Source of the DNA: Asterias rubens
Taxonomy: Eukaryota > Echinodermata > Asteroidea > Forcipulatida > Asteriidae
Direction of reading: 5' to 3'
Length of the DNA stretch: 64,000 nucleotides
Assembly: GCF_902459465.1 (NCBI RefSeq)
Contig: NC_047062.1
Span: 18,669,994 to 18,733,993 of the forward strand
Shown: one piece after another, positions 35,118 through 47,800 of the stretch
How positions within the stretch are numbered: the stretch's first letter is position 1
Layout: the number at the start of each line of letters is the position of its first letter
Notes under the pieces: model-generated
The model's input: the letters and a program-made list of their open reading frames with translations, nothing else
The model's database searches: none
What the model was told of the DNA's origin: nothing
Program-made: the position numbers and the translations under genes

Positions 35118-35247
35118 ACTAATTAGACCCAGTTACTGGGGCGCTGTACTCCTTTTTTTTCGAAATTTTTCAGTAGCGGTCATAGATATGACAAATTTCG
35201 AGGACAAAAGGAGTACAGCAGCCAGGTAGGTCTAACTGGGTCTAAAT
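35118..35247. repeat. MITE with TTAGACCCAGTTACTGG ends
   Basis: The left TTAGACCCAGTTACTGGGGC is inverted at the right as CTAACTGGGTCTAA, and inner GTACTCCTTTT / AAAAGGAGTAC and TTCGAAA / TTTCGA pair. The ORF that covers it is an artefact. Confidence 0.6.
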
Positions 35248-36489
35248 ATTAATATTTTATTCTTGGGAAAGCTGGCCAGTATTTTATCATGTAGAAAGGA
35301 CTGTTTTCATAATCCTCATTGGAGATTAAATCCTCCCTGGGAGTCCTAGGTAAGCAACTAATGATACTTGATGCATTGACATTATGTGGTACCTGGGCAT
35401 AGACCATAGAGAATGATTAGAGCACTTGCATTTTGGTATTTGGGCTGTTTGTTTACAATTTGGTATTCAGTAAAGGATTACGCAGTAACTGCCAAGATAA
35501 AATTAAGCATCCCCCTTTTAACAACTGTACAAAACTGTGTGCTGTATGATTGAACAGTGACATGGCATATCGCCTCGGTGCTATAAAAGTTTTTATGTTG
35601 ACTTTTTGTATAATCAAAATGTCTTATTAGGAAAGTGTTTTTCTCTCAGGGAATGTCTCTGTCTTTGTTGTTATTAAATAAACCCATATTTATACCATAG
35701 CTGTGTGTGTAAAGTATAAAATTTCAAGATGGAATGGTTACTCTGATAGTGACTCTAACCATGGAGACCAGATTTCATCAAGTCCCAGTGTATCACTATT
35801 TTTTTTAAGGCATAAGATTTCTCAGGGTTTTTTTCTTCTGATTTTAGGATTTTCTCAAATTCTCCTACAGCTTCAAATTTTCCTGAAAGAAGTATATAAA
35901 GCAATCGTCACCAATGGGAGGAAGGTTCACATTGTCCAAACCTGTAGCTTTTGATGTACAGAGTCTTTAAAAGATCCTAAGTTGTAACATCTGATATGGT
36001 GTTCTGTAGGTTCTGGGTCTAGAATAAGGGGAAACCCAGGCCAGTTAAGCCGTTTTCTGGAATGTTCACGCTATTTGAACCCCATTCTTGATTAAAAGGG
36101 AAGTAAATCCGGGTTTTTATTCTTACTTGAGCAGAGAACCAAACCAATGGAATGAATTGTGTTGTGTTAATTGTCTCACTTTGTGGTTTGTCTGTTCTGT
36201 ATGCGTTGACTCTATTGTGGTTATTTTCTGTATGGGCACTCCAAACACAAGCTTTGCTTACTTGGCTGTGCCCCCAATTCCTAAAATTCTTGGATTACTT
36301 TGTTTACATTGTATTTTTGATTAAAGGGAATTTGGAAAATAAATGTTGTTGAACTGAATTTAATTAAATGCATTGATCTGTTCCCCCGCAAGTACAACAA
36401 AAATAGTATTTTTTCTTTGTTGTCCTTTTTTATCAGCTAATTTAAGTAACATTTAAATTGAAACTCCTGTGCAGTTAGTTAGTTCACAA

Positions 36490-37170
36490 ATTAATTCGCA
36501 TGATCATTCTACCCACAGGAACCATCATGACAACCTCCCCAGAAAAGAGCGTGACGCTCTTAAGACTCTACGAGCACGGAAAGACGTCATCATCAAGCCA
36601 GCCGAAAAGGGCTCTGCTGTTGTCATGGGCCACCAGCAAGCCATGAGACAACTCAATAACTAAACTAGCTATAAACCCCTTGACACTGATCCAACAGGAA
36701 CCTTCTCAACATTAACACTGGACAAAATGCATGACCGTGACAACCTCTCCGAGAAAGCCCACAAGTTTCTCTCCCTGGTTGCCTGTAGAACAGCCAGATT
36801 TTACCTCCTTCCCAAGGTACACAAACCAGACAACCCAGGGAGACCCATCATATCTGGCAATGGTTCCCCCACTGAGAACATTTCTCTTTTTGTTAACAGT
36901 TTTTCCAAGCCGTAAATGTCGCAGATTCCATCATATATTCATGACTTCCTCTGCAAATTTCAGGTATTCAGGAGCAGGTCCCAAACACAGCTATCATCAA
37001 TACATTTGATGTGTCCTCCAACATTCCCCAAGATGAAGGAGTTGCTGCCTGCTCTTCAGCTCTGGCTAAGAGTGGTCACACGTCACTGCCCATTTCTGAC
37101 ATTGTGTCCCTCATGCAACATGTTCCAACTAAAAACAACTTTTCCTTCATGGGTTAGAACTTCCTGAAGG
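36490..37170 (+). mobile_element. Penelope-like retroelement reverse transcriptase, degenerate fragment
   Basis: Across several frames the plus strand encodes pieces in the order of a Penelope-like reverse transcriptase: a lysine-rich DVIIKPAEKGSAVV, then ARFYLLPKVHKPDNPGRPII, SGNGSPTENIS, and in another frame TFDVSSNIPQDEGV with the conserved Asp of the palm domain, ending near NNFSFMG. Stops and frame breaks show it is inactive. No GIY-YIG endonuclease part was found. Confidence 0.75.
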
Positions 37171-37414
37171 TACATTACATGGCACTGTATGGCACCATTA
37201 ATGGACATGTCTTTTTGTGAGCAAACTTGAACAGTGCATGTTGGCGTTTGTCTTTGCCTTCTCCTTTTCCCACAGATGTCCCCCTTCACTAATTAATTAC
37301 TTTTTCTCCCTCTTCCCACCCTTGATATTGTCATTTGTGTTTCTATCTTCATGTTCAAACCAGCCCCCTTCCCTCCACCCCTTCCCCTTTTGTCTGTTGT
37401 CTCCCTATTAATTG

Positions 37415-37805
37415 TTAAAGGAACACGTTGCCTCGGATCAATCGAGTTGGTTTTTTGAAAAAAACGTTTGTAACCATTTGTTATCAATATGGTTAGACAG
37501 ATGTTGTAAAAGTTGAATACAATGATTCACACAAACATGCCTCAAAATTGCACGGTTTTCCTTTTGCATCGTCGGATAACACGGTCGGCCATTTATGGGA
37601 GTCAAATTTTTGACTCCCATAAATGGCCGACCGTGTTAGTTGTCAAAGTAAAAGGAAAACCACGCAATTTCGAGGCAAATTTGTGTGGATCATTGTATTC
37701 TACTTTTACAACATCTTTCTAACCATCCTATGCATTTTATAACAAACGGTTACAAATGCTTTTTATAGACCAACTCGTCTGATCCAAGGCAACGTGTTCT
37801 TTTAA
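37415..37805. repeat. 391-bp palindromic TTAA MITE with central hairpin
   Basis: The ends read TTAAAGGAACACGTTGCC and the inverse GGCAACGTGTTCTTTTAA. The arms pair along nearly all their length (for example TTGAATACAATGAT / ATCATTGTATTC). The centre is a near-perfect hairpin of about 28-bp arms, AACACGGTCGGCCATTTATG around TTTTT. I recognise the family as abundant in starfish, from memory. Confidence 0.8.
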
Positions 37806-38110
37806 CCTCTCCCTTTTTTCTGTGTGCTTTCTGACTCTCTTTCTCTCTCTCTCTCTATTCATGTACTGGGTATTTCCACTTCACTGCTAACATGCCTATG
37901 CTGCCCTGGTATATTCATGTTTGTTGCATGCATTTATACCATAGGTCCTTTTGGTTGGCAAGCAGTTAGCAACAGCTAATCCTATTTTCTCATTTAAATT
38001 TCTCCTACAAGTCGGATTTAAAGTCAAATCATTTAGAGTTGATTGCTTTACGTTTTCTCATTCTGATGCTTAGATTGTACCAGTGTGATTTTTGACACAG
38101 CAATAGCAAA

Positions 38111-41100
38111 ATGGTGGACAGCATTTACCGTACCCGTTCCCTTGGTGTAGCAGCTCAGGGTATACCGGATCAATATGCCGATGGCAAAGCAGCTAAGGTG
38201 TGGGAATACTACATCGGCAGTCGCACAGAGAGAACAGAGAACTACCGCCACTTTCTAGTTGATCTCCTTCAGGCCAGGAAATGTCATGAAGTGCTTGATG
38301 CGGCATGTGGAACTGGGTAAGGAACACTACTAGTGAAAACAAACATTGATAACATCCATTTAGTGGCTGTTATCCATTTAGTGGTTGTTAGCAAAGTCTC
38401 TATGAAGTGCTTAAATATTTGGCAGTATCTACCAACTGAGCAATTTCCCTCAGTTGGTAGAGCACCGGCACGTTTATCCGGAGGTCCTTGGTGCAAATCT
38501 TGCTCTAGTCAAGTTGTCTTTGTTTAGTCCCCAATTATTTATGTAGCCCCTTTTCAAAACCACACCTTCGGCTTTGGATTCGGCTCAGGTGAGCTTGGTC
38601 CTGCGGTTGTTTTGTGACAATATTGCGCATGCTGTGCATACACGCTCAGGGTTTCAGACGAGAGAAAGGAGCCTGAAGCTGAATCCAAAGCCCAAGCCGT
38701 GGTTTCAAAAATTACCATGACATTAACACAAACTGTTGCACAAACCATAGGTATTCTTTTCCTTCAAGTTTCATAACTGGTGTTTTTAGTTATTCACAAG
38801 TTCCAATTTTTACAGGTGTTCTGTGACTCCGAGGCAGCAGTGTACTTTAATTGAATTGTAGGCCTAAGACACACTTTTTTTCTAGGAGTAGGTCTTATAA
38901 TTCAAAGGAGTTCCACATACCTTGCAGGAAAATACTGTATCTTGAAGCGCCTTGAGCGTCACTGAGTGACGGATATGAGTGCTAACAAGAAGCCAATATT
39001 ACTATTTAGTTGCCATATCTAAATGAAATGTTGTGTGTTCGTATTCAGCATCGACTCTGTGATGCTTCTTGAGCAAGGATTCCATGTCATGAGCTGTGAT
39101 GCCTCAGATAAGATGATCCTACACGCATTCAGGGAGAGGTGGGCACGCCGCAAAGAAGAAATGTTTGATAGTTGGGGTAATGAAACTAATCTTATAATAC
39201 CACTTGAATAGTTGATATTGACTGTACTTGAGAGCATTTGGTACTTTATTTAATGCTAAAGGAAAGTGCAGAAGCACAACCTCGTTGTTGCCTCTTTCTC
39301 GAGCCCCTTGCATTCTCCCTTTTCATCCTACAGCCCTAAACTATACATTGGGAGTGCTCAACCCGATGTCACACCTTTCCAGATACCCCGATTATCAAGG
39401 GAGAGATACATGGACATATATTCCTAAAGATGTCTTGGATGGGCTGCTGAAGTCAAACACTTGTGTTCATGGGCAAGGCGCTCAACCAAAATTACTTCTC
39501 ATCATACAGGAGTAAATAATTATGGGTACCTGGGATTGTTGAGTGATAAATAATGTGTGTACCAATTTGGCTAATTGGTGCTGCATACTCACAAAGAGGG
39601 TTCCGGGGATGAGTGCTTTAGGCCATATGAACAGGTGTAGCAAAAGTGTGGGGCACATTGATACCAAGTGTCTAATCATTTCCTTTTAGTAGTTCTATTA
39701 CAATGATTCAAAATCCTTCATCGCAGGAGTGAAAAAATGCTCCTTTTTCACAAACAATTGAATTAGTTCAAAAAAGACTAATTTGAAACATCCGGCCTCT
39801 AAATAACCCACAGCACCCACAGCAATTGCCGTGGTAACCTGTGTTTTTGCTGTGGTGCCCTCTGTAAGGTTCCAATACAAATAGCAGTGCCCCTTACTAG
39901 AGAAAAATGGCTGTGGCCCTTCAAGAGGGAAGTTCAAAACCTGCAAACGTTTTTTGTTAAACTGTTGTCTTTTTATTTGTACAGAGATTGAAATTGCCAA
40001 CTGGCTTACTCTACCCGAGGATATTCCAAAGCCAGGGCCCGGTTACGATGCCATCGTCTGCCTGGGAAACTCTTTCGCTCATCTTCCTGACTTTGACGGC
40101 AAACAGGAGAATCACCGTCTCGCTCTGAGGAACTTCGCCAGCATGTTGAAACCTGGTGGAATACTGATCATTGATCACAGGAACTACGATGCTATTATAG
40201 ACACTGGTAGAGCACCAGTACAGAATATTTATTATGTGGTAAGACTTGGAGTAGGCTGTTTTTTCTTTATTATGAAGTATTTTCTACTCTGCTGATCAGA
40301 AACACCAGAGCACCGAATTAAAACTCTGGTGTTTCTCTCATCAGTAGAGGGTGGGTTCGAATCCCCAGCCGTGACACTTGTGTCCTTAAGTCATTCATCC
40401 CATGTGTTGTGTAACGCGTGTAAAAGAACCCAGTGTACTTATAAAAAAGAAGGGGTTCGCCCCGATGTTCCTGATCTGATCGGCAGCAAATTGCGCCACA
40501 GCACATTGTAAAACATTATGTGGTGCTATCTAAGGATTAGGTCTCTAACTTTTCAGTGACTAGCCAGCAGCACCAGTTAGCTTGTCATGGTGCTGGTCTG
40601 ACAGATTTTTCACTGGTCCGTATTTTGGGATTTCATTCACAACATTATTAGGCATGATGGGACCATGTGATTTTAAGCAATATGAACAATCTGTGGTTTT
40701 CGTGTGCGTGTAGCTGTGGCAAGTAATCAACTAGCCTGCAGGACTAGTTGTGACAGAATTATGACTCGCCTTGGGAGTTTTAACTGGCATTCAGCCAGCG
40801 AACCGCTGTTAAGGGGAACGCTGAGTGCTGGGCGCTGATTGAAGTTAAAACTTTACATTGAGGGCTAAGATATTTTACTATGGGTTATGTGGACATGTGG
40901 AGAATGACTATTGTCCAAGACCCACCACCCAAAAAATGTATGCTGCCTTGGAATGTTAATCTGCTGAGATTATATGGATAAAAGTTAAATTTTTGAGCCC
41001 TGAAAAATTTTCCACCCTGGAGGCTGAGCCTCATATCTGTGTGCTTACAAGATCGACATTGTGGGTGTATGCTAAGTAGGAACTGTACTGTGGGGTGTTT

Positions 41101-43130
41101 TGACATTGTGGTGTGCACCCCACAATGTTTCTAACAGGAAAGATTAAAGGAAAGGAATCATAGACGACACCCGAAGAAAGCCCACAATGTTGCTCTACTA
41201 AACAGCACAGAAAAACACAGCACAGCACAGAAAAGTTGCCCTAAATTGGGCTAGACAGCCACCATTTTTACATGCATTTTGACTCTTAACACAGCAAACC
41301 ATGAGCAGCAGTAGCCCTGTATTATGTCAATACAAGGGGTCAATTGCAGAAAAAGGTGCCCCCTAGAATCCTGGACTTCCCAACAGTGCCAGACACTCTT
41401 CAGATCCATTGAATTGCAGCTATAATAACAGGCCTGGAATTTCATCTTTTAACATGTTGAAAAGGGCCATTTTCATTTTGCAAAGGTCAAGTCAATGGGA
41501 AATTTTTGAAGGGCACCAAGGCAAAGACATGGGGCAATGGAGGTCATGGCCTGCGTGTAATTTTAGGCCTCTAATAAAAAATAAACTGAAGTTAATATCC
41601 CAATGCTTTTTGACTCAACAGGGTAACTGCATCAAGGACCTCCAGACATCAGTGCTGTACGTTAATGGGCGCCCTTCCATGGTGACATTAGATTATTTTA
41701 TTTCCGTTGATGATGAGGCAAAGAGTGAAGAAAATGTTAAGAAAATGCATCTGGATGAAACAGTCTACAAGTAAGTATTCCAAGTCTAGGGTTGAAAGAG
41801 TCTTCAAATTCATTGTACCTTTTATTGTTGAATGACTTAACAAGTTCATGAAAGCTGACTCTATTCTGACTTTTAATTGAATTTGAAAAACTCACTTGTT
41901 TGAGTCTTCATTTTTGTAACAAATTGCTTCATATTTATTTCAGTGCTTAATGTATTGTGTTGTGCATAGACGCTCCTCTTTATGCACTTCATAATATAAA
42001 TGTCTTAAATATTGTTACTATTATTATGTTTTTTTCACCAGGTGTCCCTCATTTCTGATTTAATCTATCATATTTTTATGGTGGCAACATATTTTTTGTC
42101 ATCTATTCAAAAACATGTGTTGAAATATGAATGTGTAAAGTCATGTGTAATATTTTTCTGACTGTTTATTTTGTTGTCACAAATTCCTTGATGATGTGTT
42201 TCCAGATTGTTGTTGTGTGCTCTTTCAATGCTCATTGATTATTTCATCAATTTTGTTGGTGCTGTTTTATTTTTACATGGTGCCTTGAGTTATATGACAT
42301 TTTAATGCATACTTTTTTTCAGAGTGAGACAGACTTCATTTTTGTTGTTTAAGTTTTGGTTCAGTGCTTTTTTCAGAATATTTACCCTTGCTTCATCTAT
42401 TTCTTTTTTAATTTATGCTGATTTTTTCTCTTTGCACAGGCTTGCCCTTTTGGACTTGCGACAAATTGACACTTAATATTTAGTTGTTTAAGGATAAAAT
42501 TTGATGTAGGCCTATGAATAAATTACCCAGTGATTTAATGAGTTTATTGTTAAAGAGTAGTATTAGTATACGAGTACAATGTCTTAATGTGCTAGTACAT
42601 GGCACAAGATAAATTGCACTCCCCTCAAAAGTATGATGACCTAGTTTGGGTTCTCATATCACTACATAGTATTCTAAAATCTACATAAATTATTGTTAGT
42701 TTACTCATTATTTTGTATGCATTATTGTTCTGTTTTTTATTAATAATACTTTTGTTTGTATGAATTTCATAGATATTTATTTGCATTAGGGATGATATAT
42801 ATGTATATGGTTTTGTTTGTATTCCCTACTTATAAATGTAGTTTTTAATTATTATTATGAGCATATTGAGACTTCTGTATTATGTTGATGCGCTTTTTGA
42901 ATGTTGTCAATTTTCAAAACCAGTATTTGTTAATGTTTTTATCTCAATAATCTTACCATTCTAGATTCCGTCTGTCCTACTACCCACATCGCCTGAATGC
43001 CTTCACAGAGCTTCTCAAGGAGACATTTGGTGAAAGTTGTAAGCACACTGTGTACGGAGACTTCAAAGAGTTCAAGGAAGGAGACTGCCCCTCCTACTAC
43101 ATCCATGTTATAGAAAAACCACTTGAATGA
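38111..43130 (+). CDS. GNMT: Glycine N-methyltransferase, complete coding region
   Basis: GNMT transfers a methyl group from S-adenosylmethionine to glycine, giving sarcosine; it is a cytosolic homotetramer that buffers the methyl supply and binds folate. Five coding exons: 38111-38316, 39049-39176, 39985-40238, 41622-41770 and 42965-43130. All joins are in phase and give 300 residues (human 295). The N terminus [17 protein letters not shown] is almost that of vertebrate GNMT. SAM-binding motif [10 protein letters not shown] lies at 61-69 and is split by the first intron. [22 protein letters not shown] and LIIDHRNYD follow in exons 2-3, [10 protein letters not shown] and YYIHVIEKP in exon 5. 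The residues around 240 ([13 protein letters not shown]) are more acidic than in mammals. The gene probably starts in a non-coding exon near 34.3 kb. Confidence 0.96.
38443..38515 (+). repeat. tRNA-derived SINE head in GNMT intron 1
   Basis: CCTCAGTTGGTAGAGCACC is a good box A and GGTGCAAATCTTG a decayed box B at tRNA spacing. The tRNA fold is not complete. Confidence 0.5.
38540..38712. repeat. MITE in GNMT intron 1, related to the outer MITE at 5.7 kb
   Basis: The left TTTTCAAAACCACACCTTCG with GGCTTTGGATTCGGCT is answered by AGCTGAATCCAAAGCC and CCAAGCCGTGGTTTCAAAA. It shares the AAACC..CGGCTT ends of the 5679-6113 element. Confidence 0.65.
39785..39945. repeat. Dispersed repeat with CACAGCACCCAC and GCTGTGGTGCCCTC
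   Basis: The same landmarks (ACCCACAGCAATTGCC, TGTGGTGCCCTC, CCCCTTACTAGAG) recur at 47540-47800, in the same order. It is a dispersed family of unknown class. Confidence 0.5.
40299..40545 (+). repeat. tRNA(Leu/Ser)-derived SINE in GNMT intron 3
   Basis: AACTCTGGTGTTTCTC and GTGGGTTCGAATCCCC (box B) are followed by ACACTTGTGTCCTTAAG, AAAAGAACCCAGTG and GGGGTTCGCCCC, ending near GGTGCTATCTAAGG. It is the same family as the SINE at 6171. Confidence 0.65.
41429..41571 (+). repeat. Dispersed repeat, AGGCCTGGAATTTCAT family, copy 2 (GNMT intron 3)
   Basis: It starts AGGCCTGGAATTTCATC and ends GTGTAATTTTAGGCCT, so the ends are inverted. The middle shares CATTTTGCAAAGG and GGGCACCAAGGC with the other two copies. 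It lies about 50 bp before the fourth GNMT exon. Confidence 0.65.
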
Positions 43131-44109
43131 TGAACTAAAGATGGAAGTCACAAAGTGACTGACATTTTTCTTGTCAGTCAGTTTTTAACAGCATGAAAAA
43201 GGAACGATACTTTGGGGAAAAATGTAAAATGTATGTAAATATAGTTTTACATCACAGGAATCGTGTACAGAGATATCACATTGTGAAAATGTTTTCCTTT
43301 CTCTGTGCATGCATTGTCTTCAAGAAGGCTATACAGGTCAATTTATAAGATTGAGGTTTTGCAATGCATAAGTGTTGATCAAAGGCCCAACAACCATTTT
43401 TTTGTTTTTCTCTTTTTGTTTTTATAGTGATAGTGATATTTTAGGAGCAAAATTTTTACTTTCTCTCCATGATAATAGTGCTAGGGCGGCAAGCCAAGAC
43501 TTAATCTATTTCTGCATTTTAAACAAAGAAGGGAAAAGATTTTAAAATCTAGTGAGGTTTGTGAAAACTCTATAAATCTTTCTATGAATTGTTATTGGTC
43601 TGAAAAGTTGTTACAACTCTCTTGAAACTGCACGGCAATGCAATCTTAATGCTACTTAAGCTTACAATTTAAAACATGGCATTAATATAGAACAGGCTTT
43701 TGTTCTGAGGTTCGGGGGGGGGGGGGGGTGTAGAGGTGCAGGGTAGTAGTTGGTTTATCGTGTTCTATTTTATAGGTGAGTGAAAGGCAGTATTGATATT
43801 TTTCAGATTGGTCTTTGTCTTGAGAAGCGTCGGAAATATTACTCACACACAAGTCTTAAAAGCTTCCATATCCAGCCATATTTGGTCACACAATTTTTTA
43901 TTTGTTTATTTTATCGTAATCTTCGTTTGACGGTTTGGTTGGGGAAGGGGGCTTGTACAATCACAAATGGTGTGTAACGGATGGATTTTGTTGTGTTTGT
44001 GGATATTATTTGGATTGGAGTGGCTACATTTGGTTAAAGGTGTTCATGAACATGTTCAGGCATGCAACCTCTCAGCTGATCAGCTGATTTCCCTTCTTGT
44101 CAGCAGAAA

Positions 44110-44620
44110 ACCGAAAGAACGCTGTACATAGTGTGGTTGGTCAATTCGTCTTTGTTGTTCACATGTACAACATTGCACATCTAATATGTTACAGAGTGGA
44201 TGTCTGGTATGCACGGTGTGGATGGTTTGTTGGTTTTGTTGGTGGACTTACTGTTAAACTTTTGTTTCCTGTGTTGATTGGTACCGAAAGAATGCTGTAC
44301 AAAGTGTGGTTGGCCAATTCGTCTTTTTATACCCATGTACAACGTTGCACATCTAATATGTTACAGAGTGGATGTCCGGTATGCACGGTGTGGATGGTTT
44401 GTTGGTTTTGTTGGTGGACGTACTGTTAAACTTTTGTTTCCTGTGTTGATTGGCACCGAAAGAACTCTGTACAAAGTGTGGTTGGCCAATTCGTCTTTAT
44501 TCCCATGTACAAAGTTGCACATCTGATATGTTACAGAGTGGATGTCCAGTATGCACGGTGTGGTTGGTTTGTTGGTGGATTTGCTGTTAAACTTTTGTTT
44601 CCTGTGTTGATTGGTATGTT
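44110..44620. repeat. Tandem repeat of about 172 bp, just under three copies
   Basis: Units start with ACCGAAAGAA at 44110, 44283 and 44455 and contain GTGTGGTTGG, CATGTACAA, TGTTACAGAGTGGATGTC and ACTTTTGTTTCCTGTGTTG. The third unit has internal deletions and ends near TTGATTGGTATG. ORFs over the array repeat with the unit and have no recognisable function. Confidence 0.85.
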
Positions 44621-47539
44621 GTGGTGTGGTTTCTAGTTTTTGTTGAATGGTATGATTTTGTGTGGTTTGTAGTTGGTTGTGTTGAGGGATCTGTTGTGGT
44701 GTGGAGGGATAAGTATTTTTGTTGATGATGTGCTATGGTGTGGACGGGTTACAGTGAACCCATTGAGTGTGTTTTATTTAATTGAAAATGGAGTCTTCAC
44801 CAGTTTGCTTCAGAGGAATCAGTAACATGCCCAAACTCTTATACAACACACAGCGGCAGGCTTATCGGTCAAGTTTCTGTGGGATTAAGCAGTGGTCATG
44901 TCAACAGGTCACACGTGGTGAGACACTGGAAGTGGAGTGCTCAAACCATACACAGTCTACGGGGTCATGGTTTGGTGGCCCTGGGCAAAAGGCACTGCAA
45001 GCAATTGATGGATAAATTGTGTTTTATATGTGTTAAATTTGCATCAGGGGATAAAGAATATTAATGTTGGTTACCCTTACACTGATTGAGTACTGTATAC
45101 ATGTAGTCGGTACTTTCCCAAGTTCTGTGAAGAAGAATAATCTTTGATAGAGGGCCCTATGTCGTGGATTAACTCTGCATATTGTGCCAAATGCCTGTAT
45201 CGATGACCTGTTCTTACCTACAAGCCAAGGTTTGGTTAAGATGGAGTAAACTGCACTGTCATGAGTCATTTCATCTTTCTCTGCTGGGGTTACTGTTAAA
45301 AAAATTTGAACCATTTAAGTCTGTAAATGTCTATGCGAAAAAGTCTTTATGGATCCAAATTGAGTTTCATTGAAAACCGTCACACATTTTTAATGGCTAG
45401 AAAATATTTTTTATTCCCGAAGCAAACTGGTTAAGATTGAATAAATATATACAAAGAGATTTGTATACATATATGTTGTAAATATAAAAAGAATGGCAAT
45501 GAAAGTGATTCAAAACTTCATTGGGGCAACTGTTTGATGCATCATCTGCAAGCATTTCAAGCATTGTGCATGCCGTGAAAACTGATCATGCTCATTCCGG
45601 TATTTGTTCAGTCTATCAATTGTAAGAAAGGTCAATTGAAGCGTCTTTTAATTCACTCCGAATTTTGATGTGTTTTTGGGCATTCCCTTTTTTGACTGAA
45701 TGACCAAATGTTGATATATCAAGATACCTTGACGTCCTTATGATTGGGCCCCTATTTTACTAATAGAGATTAATTATCAGTGATAAACATAACTACAATC
45801 TTTGTAGTGAGTAAAAAAAATGTATATTATATTATGTTAATTTTATTTTAATTTTTTTCATACTCAAATTTATGTTGTTCAAAAGTACTTTGATAGAGGG
45901 CGCTTTTTTTGTGGCAGATAATTGCATGGCCAGACATCTTCTTGTTGGTAAAGTTTTAAATTTAGAACATTACTTTTCTAAAACACTGAACACTTCCCAA
46001 AAAAAATTCTAGAGAAAGAAAGGTACAAATTAATCCACATAGTAAAAACATTTCACACAACAAAGGCTCATTCTGTTTGCAGAAAAGTTGCTGTTATATT
46101 GATCAAAAGATTAAAACTATATTAAAAATAAATATATTTAATAAAAAAAATAAATAAATAAGTGTGTATCAATTCTTATAGTTGAGATCTTGGAGTGAAT
46201 GTTACGTTGAGTTTGATTTGTCCGTGTGTCAACTAAACATGGTATTTGCTTTATGTTCCGCTCCTGTAGGCTCTGTCAATTTACCTGTGCAAACTAGGGT
46301 TTAAAGTTGGTGTGAGGGCTGATTAGGGATAAATTCGTAAAATACATTGGGAGTGTCGGACCACAAGTGTATAATCATCGCCACATTGTGGCCCCTTCTG
46401 GCTTCTTTCCTGTATAGGTGGGAAAGGTATCAGTTATAATCTGATTAATTCAGTTTACAATTTAAACTTCAAATTCAAACGCATGTGAAAATGTGTGTTT
46501 CCAAAGCTGAGAAATTGCAGATTTATACCTGAATTCAGACTTTTTATTAAGTCTCACCTGGGTAAAAAAAAAAAGGTATTTTTCTCTTAATAAATTTATT
46601 TCTCCAGCACTTGGGATATTGTTCTCAAAAGCTCTTAGGAATCTGTTACTCCAGGGGTTATCAAAAGGTGCAAAGAGCAATCCTTTCATTTTTGTCAGGA
46701 GTGACTCTCACTCCTGGTATAAGTTAACTGCAAAAAACTAAATATTTTGAGTTGACCTCAAAAATATTGTTTAGAAATTGGTTAGTGTTTGTTCTCCAAT
46801 CTTGGGCTTACATACTTTATTAAACCACTGTTGCCATTTGGATACAGCCATTTTGCTCCTCTCATCCAATGTAACCAAAATGAGGCTAAGAGGAGAAGAA
46901 TCTTGCATCTTCTTTGTGTAATGGAGACTCAGACCAGGACAAAATTGGCGGCTAGAGTACATCTTCAGGTTGTTCTCTGCAGCATCACACGTTAAAGCAT
47001 CAGTGTTGTAGATCTTGAGACTGGTCTCCCCTAGACTCTCGATCTGATATTGGACAATCGGGTCTTGACTAGAACACTGTAAAGTTTAGTACATAAATTA
47101 ACAGTTTTAGCCTAAGCTGTTGGACTCCATCTATTGTTCTGATAAGTGGTTGATGCAAGCAGGGACCTTTCATAAAATAAATGAATGGTTTGAAGGCTCT
47201 ACAATTGTTTGATAACCTAAGTAAATCAAAGGGTCACATTTATTTATTCAAGAGTAAAAATAGAGTACAAATGGCTTGACTTGGTTTATCACTTGGTGTT
47301 CCCATTATAGATTTTTTTTTTTAAACGGACACAAAACATTCATACACCAGATAAAATCTTCATTTGCATAACAATGGGTAAACGAGCCAGAACGAGCCCG
47401 CTTATAAAAATTATCAGATTAATAAATCCTCTATGTAAACACGATAGAGCCTCTTATGACGTAACGTACAATACATTGAAGAATATAAATAGTTATGAGT
47501 TGAAGGTCCGGGTCATACTTTGGTTGTGCAGGCCTCGAC

Positions 47540-47800
47540 ATAACACACAGCACCCACATCAATTGCCATTGTGTTGTTCTTTTTTTGTGGTGCCCTTAGA
47601 AAGATTCTAGTATAATCGGCGAAGTTCAAGGCCTGGTAGAATACCCCCCCCCCCCAACAAAAAAATAAATAAATAATAGGGTACCCAGTGCTTTTGCTGT
47701 GGTACCCTCGGCAGGGTTCAATATAGATTTACATTTTTCCCCTTACCAGAGGAAAATTACCGTGCCTCTTCAACAAGTTTCAAGGCCTGGTAGTAACCCC
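47540..47800. repeat. Dispersed repeat with CACAGCACCCAC, copy 2
   Basis: It contains CACAGCACCCACATCAATTG, TGTGGTGCCCTTAG, CCCCTTACCAGAGG and a GGCCTGGTAG block repeated twice, with a C12 tract between. It matches 39785-39945. Confidence 0.5.

Noticed and set aside
34933-35229. 98-codon plus-strand ORF before GNMT
   Set aside because: It runs through a MITE (35118-35247) and has no recognisable domain.
40355-40380. Possible tRNA gene (perfect box B GGTTCGAATCCCC)
   Set aside because: The acceptor and D arms do not fold; the downstream body is that of a SINE.
44097-44526. Repeating ORFs downstream of GNMT
   Set aside because: They follow the 172-bp tandem repeat; no known domain, and frames break between units.
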